From NCBI GenBank assembly GCA_022843175.1, contig JALHOE010000036.1:1-52574 (forward strand): a stretch of DNA of 52,574 bases, written 5' to 3'. Source of the stretch: Deltaproteobacteria bacterium (lineage in GTDB: Bacteria > Myxococcota_A > Polyangia > Polyangiales > JADJMO01). The notes under the pieces were generated by a model. The model searched no databases. It worked only from the letters and a program-made list of their open reading frames with translations, and was not told the origin of the DNA. Position numbers and translations under genes: made by a program. Within the stretch, counting starts at the first letter, position 1. Every line of letters begins with the position of its first letter. Shown in pieces: positions 22,907 to 29,940 of this stretch.

Positions 22907-24046
22907 TTACTGCTTCGGGCATCCCTTGTCGTCGCACTTGCACTTGATGTCGGCCCACTGGCCCGAGTTGTTGGTGCTCTTCACCGTCGTGCCGGCCGGG
23001 CACTTCAGGACCTTCGTCACCACGTTGGCCTGCTCGAAGCTCTTGCCGTCGGACTCCTTGAGCATGCACGTCATCATGGTGCTCGAGGTGCCCTCCTTCA
23101 CGCTCACGAAGGTCTTCTTGTTGCCGCTCTTCGCGAGCTGGTCGACGCCTGCCTTGCACGCGTCGGCCGGCACGTCGAAGACCTTGTCGACGCCGGCGAA
23201 CTTGTAGGTCGGAACGCCGTCCATCCAGTTGCCGGTCACCGCGGGCTTCGTGTCGGGCGTCTTCGTCGCGGCCGCTCCGGGCGCGGGGCAGCCGGCCTTG
23301 TCGTCGCACTTGCACTTGATGTCGGCGAACTGGCCCGAGTTGTTCGTGCTCTTCGCCGTCGTGTCGCCCGGGCACACCAGGACCTTCGTCACCACGTTGG
23401 CCTGCTCGAAGTCCTTGCCGTCGGACTCCTTGAGCATGCACGTCATCATGGTGCTCGAGGTGCCGTCCTTGACGCTCACGAACGTCTTCTTGTTGCCGCT
23501 CTTCGCGAGCTGAGCGACGCCCGCCTTGCACGCGTCGGCCGGGGCATCGAAGGCCTTGTCGACGCCACCGATCTTGTAGGTCACCACGCCGTCCATCCAC
23601 TTGCCGGTCAGCGCGGGCTTCGTTTCGGGCGTCTTCGCCGCGACCGCTCCGGGCGCGGGGCAGCCCTTCTTGTCGTCGCACTTGCACCGGATGTCGGCGA
23701 ACTTGCCGGAGTTGTTCGTGCTCTTGGCCGTCGTGTCGGCCGGGCACTCGAGCACCTTCGTGATCACGTTGCTCTGCTCGAAGTCCTTGCCGTCGGACTC
23801 CTTGAGCATGCAGGTCATCATGGTGCTGGAGGTGCCCTCCTTGACGCTCACGAACGTCTTCTTGTTGCCGCTCTTCGCGAGCTGGGCGACGCCCGCCTTG
23901 CAAGCCTCCGCGGGGGAGTCGAAGGCCTTGTCGACGCCGGCGAACTTGTAGGTCACCTTCCCGTCCATCCAGTTGCCGTCCGCCTCCGCAAAGGACGCGG
24001 CGAAGATGGCGGTCGCGAATACCAGGACAGACGTGCGGCTCTTCAT
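22907..24046 (-). CDS. Secreted protein of three near-identical 124-residue units
   Basis: 379 residues. Signal peptide about 1-22 (AIFAASFAEA/DG), then three tandem units starting at Trp 26, 150 and 274 (WMDG-x-x-TYK), the last cut to 106 residues. Each unit carries five conserved Cys: ACKAGV, MTCML, a CP-A/G-DT-type site, and the pair in KCKCDDK, plus GCP just after. Segments such as LAKSGNKKTFVSVK and GTSSTMMTCMLKESDGK are identical in all three. No enzyme motif is visible. The Cys and export signal suggest a disulfide-bonded extracytoplasmic binding or structural protein. The family is not recognised. Confidence 0.88.
   Translation of the reverse strand: MKSRTSVLVFATAIFAASFAEADGNWMDGKVTYKFAGVDKAFDSPAEACKAGVAQLAKSGNKKTFVSVKEGTSSTMMTCMLKESDGKDFEQSNVITKVLECPADTTAKSTNNSGKFADIRCKCDDKKGCPAPGAVAAKTPETKPALTGKWMDGVVTYKIGGVDKAFDAPADACKAGVAQLAKSGNKKTFVSVKDGTSSTMMTCMLKESDGKDFEQANVVTKVLVCPGDTTAKSTNNSGQFADIKCKCDDKAGCPAPGAAATKTPDTKPAVTGNWMDGVPTYKFAGVDKVFDVPADACKAGVDQLAKSGNKKTFVSVKEGTSSTMMTCMLKESDGKSFEQANVVTKVLKCPAGTTVKSTNNSGQWADIKCKCDDKGCPKQ
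22910..23971 (-). repeat. Three tandem 372-bp coding repeats
   Basis: Units at 23971-23600, 23599-23228 and 23227-22910 (the last shorter). Long stretches are nearly the same at DNA level, so they arose by recent tandem duplication or are kept alike by gene conversion. Confidence 0.9.
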
Positions 24047-24335
24047 GGGGGGCGGTCGTTAACACGGCGGATCAAGCCGAGCAAACGCGGCCGCGCGCCG
24101 ATGGGGAAGTGGCGCGCGCATCGGCTCGATCAACCGTGGGCCCGCACGATTCGACCGCCGAACGTGCTCTCGGTGACCTCCGCCGTGACGAGCGCCCGAG
24201 ATCTCGGTTGTTCGTGCGCACCTTCACCGGCACATCCGTACGCGGAGTGCCGATGGGGCCGGAAATCGGCCGTTGAGCGAACGGTCTGTAACTTGCTGAT
24301 GCCCAATCCCAGAAACGAGAAGGAACCAAGCGCCA
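24047..24335. other. Intergenic region between divergent genes
   Basis: 289 bases between the three-repeat protein and the DUF3494 lipoprotein, containing the promoters of both. TTGAGC at about 24274 could be a -35 for the rightward gene, but no convincing -10 lies 16-18 bases downstream. GAGAAGGAA at 24317-24325 is a purine-rich ribosome-binding stretch for the short leader frame that follows. Nothing else was recognised. Confidence 0.5.
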
Positions 24336-24380
24336 ATGCGCGCTCGCCTCTCGTTGAGTCTCGAAAGGACTACCCAGTGA
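24336..24380 (+). CDS. Possible 14-codon leader peptide coupled to the DUF3494 gene
   Basis: ATG at 24336 opens 14 codons (MRARLSLSLERTTQ) ending TGA at 24378-24380. The ribosome stretch GAGAAGGAA lies 10 bases upstream. The stop overlaps the GTG start of the lipoprotein gene as GTGA, the layout of translational coupling. The peptide itself is too short to judge, and the lipoprotein also has its own weak site (AAAGGAC, 24364-24370). Confidence 0.35.
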   Translation: MRARLSLSLERTTQ

Positions 24381-25219
24381 AGAACCGACTTGCGGGCCTC
24401 CTGCCGCTGCTGCCGATCGCTGCCCTCCTCGTTGCTTGCGGCTCGGGTGGTGATGGCACGTCCGACAAGACGGGGAGCTCGCTGACCGCGCCGAAGCTCG
24501 GAACGTCGACCAGCTTCCTCGTCCTCGCCGGAGCGACGGTGACCAACACCGGTCCTTCGATGATTCACGGTGACGTCGGCGTCTCGCCGGGGAGCGCAGT
24601 CACGGGGTTCCCGCCGGGTCTCCAGACCGACGGCGCGATGTACAAGGCGGACGCTGTCGCCTTGAAGGCCCAGGGCGACCTCACCACGGCGTACAACGAG
24701 CTCGCCGCGGCCCCCTGCACGCAGAACCTCACCGGCAAGGACCTCGGCGGCCTCACGCTGCTCGAGGGCGTCTATTGCTTCGACTCCTCGGCGCAGCTCA
24801 CGGGCACGCTGACGCTCGACGCGAAGGGCAAGTCGGACGCCGTCTTCATCTTCAAGACCGTTAGCTCCCTCGTCACCGCGAGCAGCGCGTCGGTCCTCGT
24901 CGTCAACGGCGGCAGCGGCTGCAACGTGTTCTGGAAGGTCGGCAGCTCGGCCACCATCGGGACGAGCAGCAAGTTCAGCGGCAGCATCCTCGCGCTCACC
25001 AGCATCGCGCTCCAGACCGGTGCCACCGTCGACGGCCGCGCCCTGGCGCGGAACGGCGAGGTCACCCTCGACAACAACGTGATCTCGGTCGGCAAGTGCA
25101 TCGCTACCGACGCCGGCGTGACCGACACCGGCACGACGACGACGACGCCCGCGGACGTGGGGACCGACGCCGGCACGCCGACCCCGCCCTGTGATGAGGA
25201 GAGCGAGGACTGCACATAG
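24377..25219 (+). CDS. DUF3494 (ice-binding-like) lipoprotein
   Basis: 280 residues from the GTG at 24377. Signal with lipobox LLVACGSGG (Cys about 19). The segments LGTSTSFLVLAGATVTNTGP, GDVGVSPGSAVTGFPPG, TLTLDAKGKSDAVFIFK, CNVFWKVGSSATIGTSSKF and GRALARNGEVTLDNN are the signature of the DUF3494 beta-solenoid family, which includes ice-binding and ice-recrystallisation-inhibiting proteins. Many members have no shown ice activity and may be adhesins. A Thr/Asp/Pro-rich C-terminal tail follows. The GTG is preferred over an in-frame ATG at 24299 because it gives a normal short signal peptide. Confidence 0.9.
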   Translation: MKNRLAGLLPLLPIAALLVACGSGGDGTSDKTGSSLTAPKLGTSTSFLVLAGATVTNTGPSMIHGDVGVSPGSAVTGFPPGLQTDGAMYKADAVALKAQGDLTTAYNELAAAPCTQNLTGKDLGGLTLLEGVYCFDSSAQLTGTLTLDAKGKSDAVFIFKTVSSLVTASSASVLVVNGGSGCNVFWKVGSSATIGTSSKFSGSILALTSIALQTGATVDGRALARNGEVTLDNNVISVGKCIATDAGVTDTGTTTTTPADVGTDAGTPTPPCDEESEDCT

Positions 25220-25296
25220 CAGCCTCCGGTCGCTTCGACCGTACAGCCGACGAACCCGGAAGCCTCCGGAGCCACCGCCCCGTACTGCTCGAGGGG

Positions 25297-25314
25297 ATCA
25301 CCCCGCGGGGTGAT
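25297..25314. terminator. Perfect 18-bp palindrome after the DUF3494 gene
   Basis: ATCACCCCGCGGGGTGAT is a perfect inverted repeat between the lipoprotein stop (25219) and the next start (25357). It could be a terminator hairpin, although no T-run follows, or an operator for the histidine kinase gene. Confidence 0.4.
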
Positions 25315-25356
25315 GGCGCGCTTATCGGACCGTCGGCGCCCGCCGTTCACTTGGTC

Positions 25357-27363
25357 ATGGCAGCCCCCGGGGCCGGAACCGAGATCGACCGGCTACGACG
25401 CATGTTCGGCGGTTTCGCGGTGGCGGTCGCGCTGCCGAGCTGGGCGCTCGTGGTGTTTGTGTTCGGGCAGCCGCGGCCGTTCCAGTGGGTCGGGGCGATC
25501 GGGATCGCGGCGCTCGCGGGCGTCTGGCTGCACGCGGTGTACGCGCCGCGTCATCGCCACGCCGACCACGCGCTCGCGAGCGTCGCGCTCGCGATGGTCT
25601 GCTTCTCGCATCCGACGCCGGCTGCCTGCCTCGCCGTCGTGCTGCCAGCGGTCTTCGTGCGCGCCTTCATCGCGCGCGGAGCCGCCGCGGCACTCACCGT
25701 CCCGCTCTACGCGGGGATCGTCGCGGCAGCGCTCGCGCGCGCCGACCGGCCGTTCAACGTCGAATCGGTCAGCACCGTCGGCGCGGTGGTGGTCGTGGGA
25801 GTGCTCGCTGCGATCCTTGACCGCATCATGGCCGCGCAGGTGCGCCACCTCGACCGCACGACAGCCGTAGCGGTCGCGGCCACGAAACTAGCGGCGGTGC
25901 AGGACCGGCACGACACCGTCGCCATCGTCACCGAGGCCATCCGTGGGCTGCTCCACGATCGCCACGCCACGATCGCGATCCAGATGCGGCGCAAGGACCC
26001 CGACTCGTCGGAGACGCACTCCATCGAGGAGGTCGGCGCGGTCAGCTTCCCGATCGGCGGCGACGGGTGCCTGCTCATCTCGTCGACCAGGCCGATCGGC
26101 GACGCAGAGGACGCGATCACGCTCCTCGCAGTCGCGCTGTCGCTCGCGATCCAACGCTACCGCGCGACGCGCAAGGCTGCCCGCGCGCAGGAGGAGCTCC
26201 ACCGTCGTGAGCTCCACGCCCGCGACGCCCAGCGGCTCGAGGCGCTCGGCCGCCTCGCAGGCGGCATCGCCCACGACTTCAACAACGTGCTGGCCGGCAT
26301 CCGCACGATCGCCGAGTTGCGTTTGATGGACGCGCCCGATCCGAGCTCGCCCGACGCCAAGGATTTCGAGGACATCCTCGCGGCCGCGGAGCGCGGCCAG
26401 GCCCTGACCAACCGCATCCTCAAGATCGGGCGGCGCGAGCAGACCACCATCGCCATCGGCGGGGTTACCGACGCGGTTGCCGTGCTGCTGGAGACCGCCG
26501 CGTTCGTACGCCGCTCGACCGACCCCGCCATTGCCATCGTCGACGAGCTCGCGGCCCTGCCCAATCGGCTGCGTTGCGAGAAGATTCACCTCGAGCAGAT
26601 CGTGACGAACCTGCTGCTGAACGCGCGCGATGCGTGCAACGGCAAGGGGACCGTGCGCCTCCGCTGCTGGTCGGCGCCGGGCGGGGGCGGCGCGATGCTC
26701 GAAGTCAGTGACGACGGCGCGGGCATGAACGACGAGGTGCAGCAGCGGATGTACGAGCCATTCTTCACCACCAAGGGCGTGGCGCGAGGCACCGGTCTCG
26801 GTCTCTCCACGGTGCAGGCGCTCGTGGAGCAGCTCCAGGGCGAGATCGCAGTCGAGAGCGCGCTCGGTCACGGCACCACTTTCCGCATCTATCTTCCCTA
26901 CGTGGACGAGACGTCGAAGCCGCGTCGCACCGCGCGTCCGGCTCTGGGGGCGCAGCGGACGGGGCTCCGCGTGCTCGTCGTCGACGACGAGCCGTCGGTG
27001 CGCGATGCGGTGCGTCGCATCCTCGAGTACCGCGGCTACCTCGTCACGACGGCCAGTGGCGGCGCCGAGGCGCTCGAAGCCCTCGCAGCCGGTCACCAGT
27101 TCGATGTCGTCCTCTCCGACGTGATGATGCCCGACATGAACGGTCGGCAGCTCGCCGATGCGCTCGTCGCGCGCTGGCCGGCCCTGCCGGTGATCTTCAT
27201 GTCCGGGTTCGAGGACCTCGGGGCGGCGACGGAGGCGTCGAACGTGCTGGCCAAGCCGTTCAGTGCCGACGCGCTCGTGAAGCACGTACGCCGCTCGCTC
27301 GTGGAGCGGCCGACTTCCCAGCACCATATGCGCGCGGTCACCGAGATTGCGCATCCAACATGA
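25357..27363 (+). CDS. Membrane hybrid histidine kinase with C-terminal receiver domain
   Basis: 668 residues. Four to five membrane helices (about 15-150), a poorly recognised cytosolic region with a GAF-like look (about 165-270), a coiled linker, H box GGIAHDFNNVLAG (phospho-His near 310), N box NLLLNARDA, G boxes DDGAGM and GTGLGLST, F box EPFFTTK. A receiver domain (about 545-660) has the acidic pair VVDDE, phospho-Asp in LSDVMMPDMNG and Lys in LAKPF. This is a two-component phosphorelay sensor with no separate DNA-binding response regulator nearby. The HDFNN box is typical of the HisKA/NtrB-like hybrid kinases abundant in Myxococcota. The ligand is unknown. Confidence 0.9.
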   Translation: MAAPGAGTEIDRLRRMFGGFAVAVALPSWALVVFVFGQPRPFQWVGAIGIAALAGVWLHAVYAPRHRHADHALASVALAMVCFSHPTPAACLAVVLPAVFVRAFIARGAAAALTVPLYAGIVAAALARADRPFNVESVSTVGAVVVVGVLAAILDRIMAAQVRHLDRTTAVAVAATKLAAVQDRHDTVAIVTEAIRGLLHDRHATIAIQMRRKDPDSSETHSIEEVGAVSFPIGGDGCLLISSTRPIGDAEDAITLLAVALSLAIQRYRATRKAARAQEELHRRELHARDAQRLEALGRLAGGIAHDFNNVLAGIRTIAELRLMDAPDPSSPDAKDFEDILAAAERGQALTNRILKIGRREQTTIAIGGVTDAVAVLLETAAFVRRSTDPAIAIVDELAALPNRLRCEKIHLEQIVTNLLLNARDACNGKGTVRLRCWSAPGGGGAMLEVSDDGAGMNDEVQQRMYEPFFTTKGVARGTGLGLSTVQALVEQLQGEIAVESALGHGTTFRIYLPYVDETSKPRRTARPALGAQRTGLRVLVVDDEPSVRDAVRRILEYRGYLVTTASGGAEALEALAAGHQFDVVLSDVMMPDMNGRQLADALVARWPALPVIFMSGFEDLGAATEASNVLAKPFSADALVKHVRRSLVERPTSQHHMRAVTEIAHPT

Positions 27364-27372
27364 CCGCTCACG

Positions 27373-27387
27373 TGGCACGAACCTCGC
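27373..27387 (+). promoter_or_regulatory. Possible sigma-54 promoter
   Basis: TGGCACGAACCTCGC matches the -24/-12 consensus TGGCACG-N4-TTGC with one change (T to C in the -12 part) and correct spacing. It lies in the 55-base gap before the kinase gene at 27419, ahead of its strong AGGAGG ribosome site. A chance match is possible. Confidence 0.35.
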
Positions 27388-27418
27388 TTCTCTCTCGCGG
27401 GTCCGACAGGAGGCAGCG

Positions 27419-28558
27419 ATGAGGTTGGGGGAGTTCATCCAGAAGAACACGAGCGCGATCACCAGCGACTGGGAGGTCTTCGCGCGGTCGTGTGTGCCCG
27501 CCGCCACGCGAATGGACCTCGAACAGCGCCGCGATCACATCGCGGGGATGCTCAAGGCGATCGCCGTCGACCTCGACACTGCGCAATCGAAGAAGGAGCA
27601 GGCCGAAAAGGCCGCCGGTCAGAGCGACGCGCACGTGGACAGTCACACTGCGGCGAACGCGCACGGCAGCGATCGCGCGGCGATCGGCTACTCGCCCGAG
27701 CAGATGGTGTCGGAGTTCCGTGCGCTGCGCGCCAGCGTTCTGCGGCTCTGGTCCGAAGCGTCCGCGGAGCTCACCCGTGAGTCGTTCAACGAGATGACGC
27801 GCTTCAACGAGGCGATCGATCAGCTGCTCGCGGAGTCGATCGCGCGCTACGCGCAAGAGGTCGATCGCTCGAAGGATCTGTTCCTCGGCGTGCTCGGCCA
27901 CGACCTACGCAACCCCCTCGGCGCGATCCTCATGTCGGCGACGCTGATGTTGCGGAAAGAGGACGCCGAGTGGCCGCACCGCAGGCTCGTGTCGAGCATC
28001 CTCAACAGCGGAACCCGCATGGACACGATGATCGGCGATCTCGTCGACTTCACGCGTACCCGCCTCGGTGCGGGGATTCCGGTGACGCCGAGCGAAATGG
28101 ACCTCGGCGCCGTCGCGCAGCAGGCCGTCGACGAGATCCGGGCGTTCCACCCCGACTGCGTCGTCCACTGCACCACCGAAGGGGAGCTCGTCGGTCGCTG
28201 GGACCCGGGTCGCATCGGTCAGGCCCTCTCGAATGTCGTCGGCAACGCATATCAGCACGGCGCCCCCGGTGAGCCGATCGACGTGACCATCCGCGGCGAG
28301 CCCGAGCAGGTGACGGTGAGCGTGCACAACCGCGGGCCCGCGATCCCGCAGGATGACCTCGACGACATCTTCAGCCCCTTCCGCCAGCTCAACCCCGCGC
28401 GCGCCCGTACGCGGGGCTCGCAGAGCCTCGGGCTCGGTCTCTACATCGCCGATTCGATCATGACCGCGCACGAGGGCACGATCGACGTCGAGTCGAACGA
28501 CGGCGGCACGACGTTCACGCTGCACCTGCCGCGCACGCGGCAGACTACCGATCTGTAG
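27419..28558 (+). CDS. Soluble histidine kinase with RsbRD-like N-terminal domain
   Basis: 379 residues, no membrane segments. Residues 1-150 are helical (FIQKNTSAITSDWEVFAR, later QMVSEFRALRASVLRLW) and fit the RsbRD N-terminal domain found in front of kinases and stress regulators. The H box LGVLGHDLRNPLGAI (His near 163) and the G box LGLGLYIA, with VVGNAYQHGAP as N box, make a complete HisKA/HATPase core. It ends without a receiver domain. The start is well supported by AGGAGG seven bases upstream. It follows the hybrid kinase by 55 bases on the same strand, so the two sensors may act in one pathway. Its 3' end overlaps the converging small gene by 14 bases. Confidence 0.9.
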   Translation: MRLGEFIQKNTSAITSDWEVFARSCVPAATRMDLEQRRDHIAGMLKAIAVDLDTAQSKKEQAEKAAGQSDAHVDSHTAANAHGSDRAAIGYSPEQMVSEFRALRASVLRLWSEASAELTRESFNEMTRFNEAIDQLLAESIARYAQEVDRSKDLFLGVLGHDLRNPLGAILMSATLMLRKEDAEWPHRRLVSSILNSGTRMDTMIGDLVDFTRTRLGAGIPVTPSEMDLGAVAQQAVDEIRAFHPDCVVHCTTEGELVGRWDPGRIGQALSNVVGNAYQHGAPGEPIDVTIRGEPEQVTVSVHNRGPAIPQDDLDDIFSPFRQLNPARARTRGSQSLGLGLYIADSIMTAHEGTIDVESNDGGTTFTLHLPRTRQTTDL

Positions 28559-28919
28559 GGGATGGAGCGTTCGCCGACACACGCGCGCGGAGCTCGTCGA
28601 CGACGGCCGCGTCTGCGTCGGAGATCATGATGCGGCGGTACGGCTCGCCGGGTCGGAGCTCGATGACCGCGGTGCGACCGGTCCCGTAGATCGCGACGAA
28701 GTCCTTGCCGCCGCCGTGGAGCATCCTTCCGAGCACGATCACCCACGGAATGCCGGTGCCGACGCGGATGCCCCGGAGCTCGGAGTAGGGCTCCTCGGTG
28801 ACGTGCACCTCGCGGACCGAGGACAGGGGGACGCGCACGTTTCCGGAGAGTGCGCCCACTTTCTCGAGCGGTGTGAGCCGCACCTCGAGGGTGGCACCGT
28901 CGATCGCCAGGGTTGCCAT
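28545..28919 (-). CDS. Small PH-like beta-rich protein
   Basis: 124 residues, no signal peptide. It consists of alternating short strands (TLAIDGATLEVRLTPLEKV, VRVPLSSVREVHVTEEPY, FVAIYGTGRTAVIELRP) ending in one helix (DADAAVVDELRARVSA). This pattern fits bacterial PH-like domains such as those of short actinobacterial and myxobacterial proteins, but the assignment is by pattern only. It converges with the histidine kinase gene and overlaps its end. Confidence 0.65.
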   Translation of the reverse strand: MATLAIDGATLEVRLTPLEKVGALSGNVRVPLSSVREVHVTEEPYSELRGIRVGTGIPWVIVLGRMLHGGGKDFVAIYGTGRTAVIELRPGEPYRRIMISDADAAVVDELRARVSANAPSPTDR

Positions 28920-28981
28920 ACCCAACAACGTCGGCACCAGTCCGACGCTGTCAACTCTCCCGGCGTCGTCCCGGTGTTCGT

Positions 28982-29794
28982 TCAGTTCGCCGCACGTCGC
29001 GAACGCCCGCGCCGCGCGAGCACGATACCGAGCGCGGCGATCGCGAGCCACGGAGCCGGCGAGCGCTGCACGCCCATACTGCAGCCGCTCGCCGGGGGCT
29101 CCGGCCCTATCGTGTGGCAGACCGCGGCCGACGGCTCCGACACGCGCCCGGCGAGATCCGTGTAGGTCGCGGTGAAGCACAGTTGCTCGCCCTCGAGCCC
29201 GTTCCTCTGGAGTCGCGCGATCGTCGTCGGGGCTCCCGTGTCGAACACGAAGGTCGCGAGCGGCGAGGCCCCGGTCTGCATCTGCACGGTGATCACGCCG
29301 CCGGCCTCGGGCGCGTTGGGGGTCACGAGGAGGTCGAAGTCCACGCGCGAACGACGGTCGCCGACGATCTCGGCGGCGTACCTCGTCGCCGCGAGGGTCA
29401 GGGTTGGCGGATCATGGTTCTCGGATGAAAGGCGAGCTCCCGTCGTGAAGGAGAGCGTTGCCGCTCCGCTGCTGTTGCTGACGACGAGCGAGTAAGTGGT
29501 GTTGGCGTCGAGTGGCGCGGTCGGCTTCACGGCGACGAGCTCGGCGAAGCCCTGGGCGCTGCGCGCGGTGACCTCCGCCGCCACGGCGGCGCCGTCACGC
29601 AGTAGGACCGCCTTGAGCGGTTCGCTGCAACCGTACATGAGCAAGGAGAGTTGAGCGTCGCGCGGAACGTCGCGCGCTCCGGCGGGGAAGTTGGAGCGAT
29701 GGATCGTCGTCACGCACGGGACAGACTCGGCCCGCGCGACGGACGCGCCGAAGAGAGAGGCGACGATGAGGGGAATCAAAAGCAAGCGGGTCAT
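28982..29794 (-). CDS. Exported protein with MYXO-CTERM-like sorting tail
   Basis: 270 residues. Signal peptide (LLLIPLIVASLFGASVARA/ES), a first domain about 25-120 with the look of a bacterial Ig-like fold (DVPRDAQLSLLMYGCSEP, LDANTTYSLVVSNSSGA), a second beta domain (about 125-225), and a C-terminal tripartite tail: GCSMG, hydrophobic helix APWLAIAALGIVLA, then Arg-rich RRGRSRRAAN. This Cys - helix - Arg order is the MYXO-CTERM sorting signal, which directs proteins to the cell surface after processing at the Cys. It supports the Myxococcota assignment. The partner is unknown. Confidence 0.85.
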   Translation of the reverse strand: MTRLLLIPLIVASLFGASVARAESVPCVTTIHRSNFPAGARDVPRDAQLSLLMYGCSEPLKAVLLRDGAAVAAEVTARSAQGFAELVAVKPTAPLDANTTYSLVVSNSSGAATLSFTTGARLSSENHDPPTLTLAATRYAAEIVGDRRSRVDFDLLVTPNAPEAGGVITVQMQTGASPLATFVFDTGAPTTIARLQRNGLEGEQLCFTATYTDLAGRVSEPSAAVCHTIGPEPPASGCSMGVQRSPAPWLAIAALGIVLARRGRSRRAAN

Positions 29795-29940
29795 CCCGCC
29801 GCGTTTCAGCAAGCGACGCGCCAGCGCGACACCCGTGGGAATTTCGTGTGCTGCTCCGCCGTGTGCGCGTCTGTGCCGACGGCGCTGCGAAGCGGCGTTC
29901 ACAACGCGGGCCGCCCAGTCACAGGCTTTCGCCGCGGCTC

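Noticed and set aside
22205-24376. Long upstream extension of the DUF3494 frame
   Set aside because: It runs antisense through the three-repeat protein and a lipoprotein; the real gene starts at the GTG with a lipobox.
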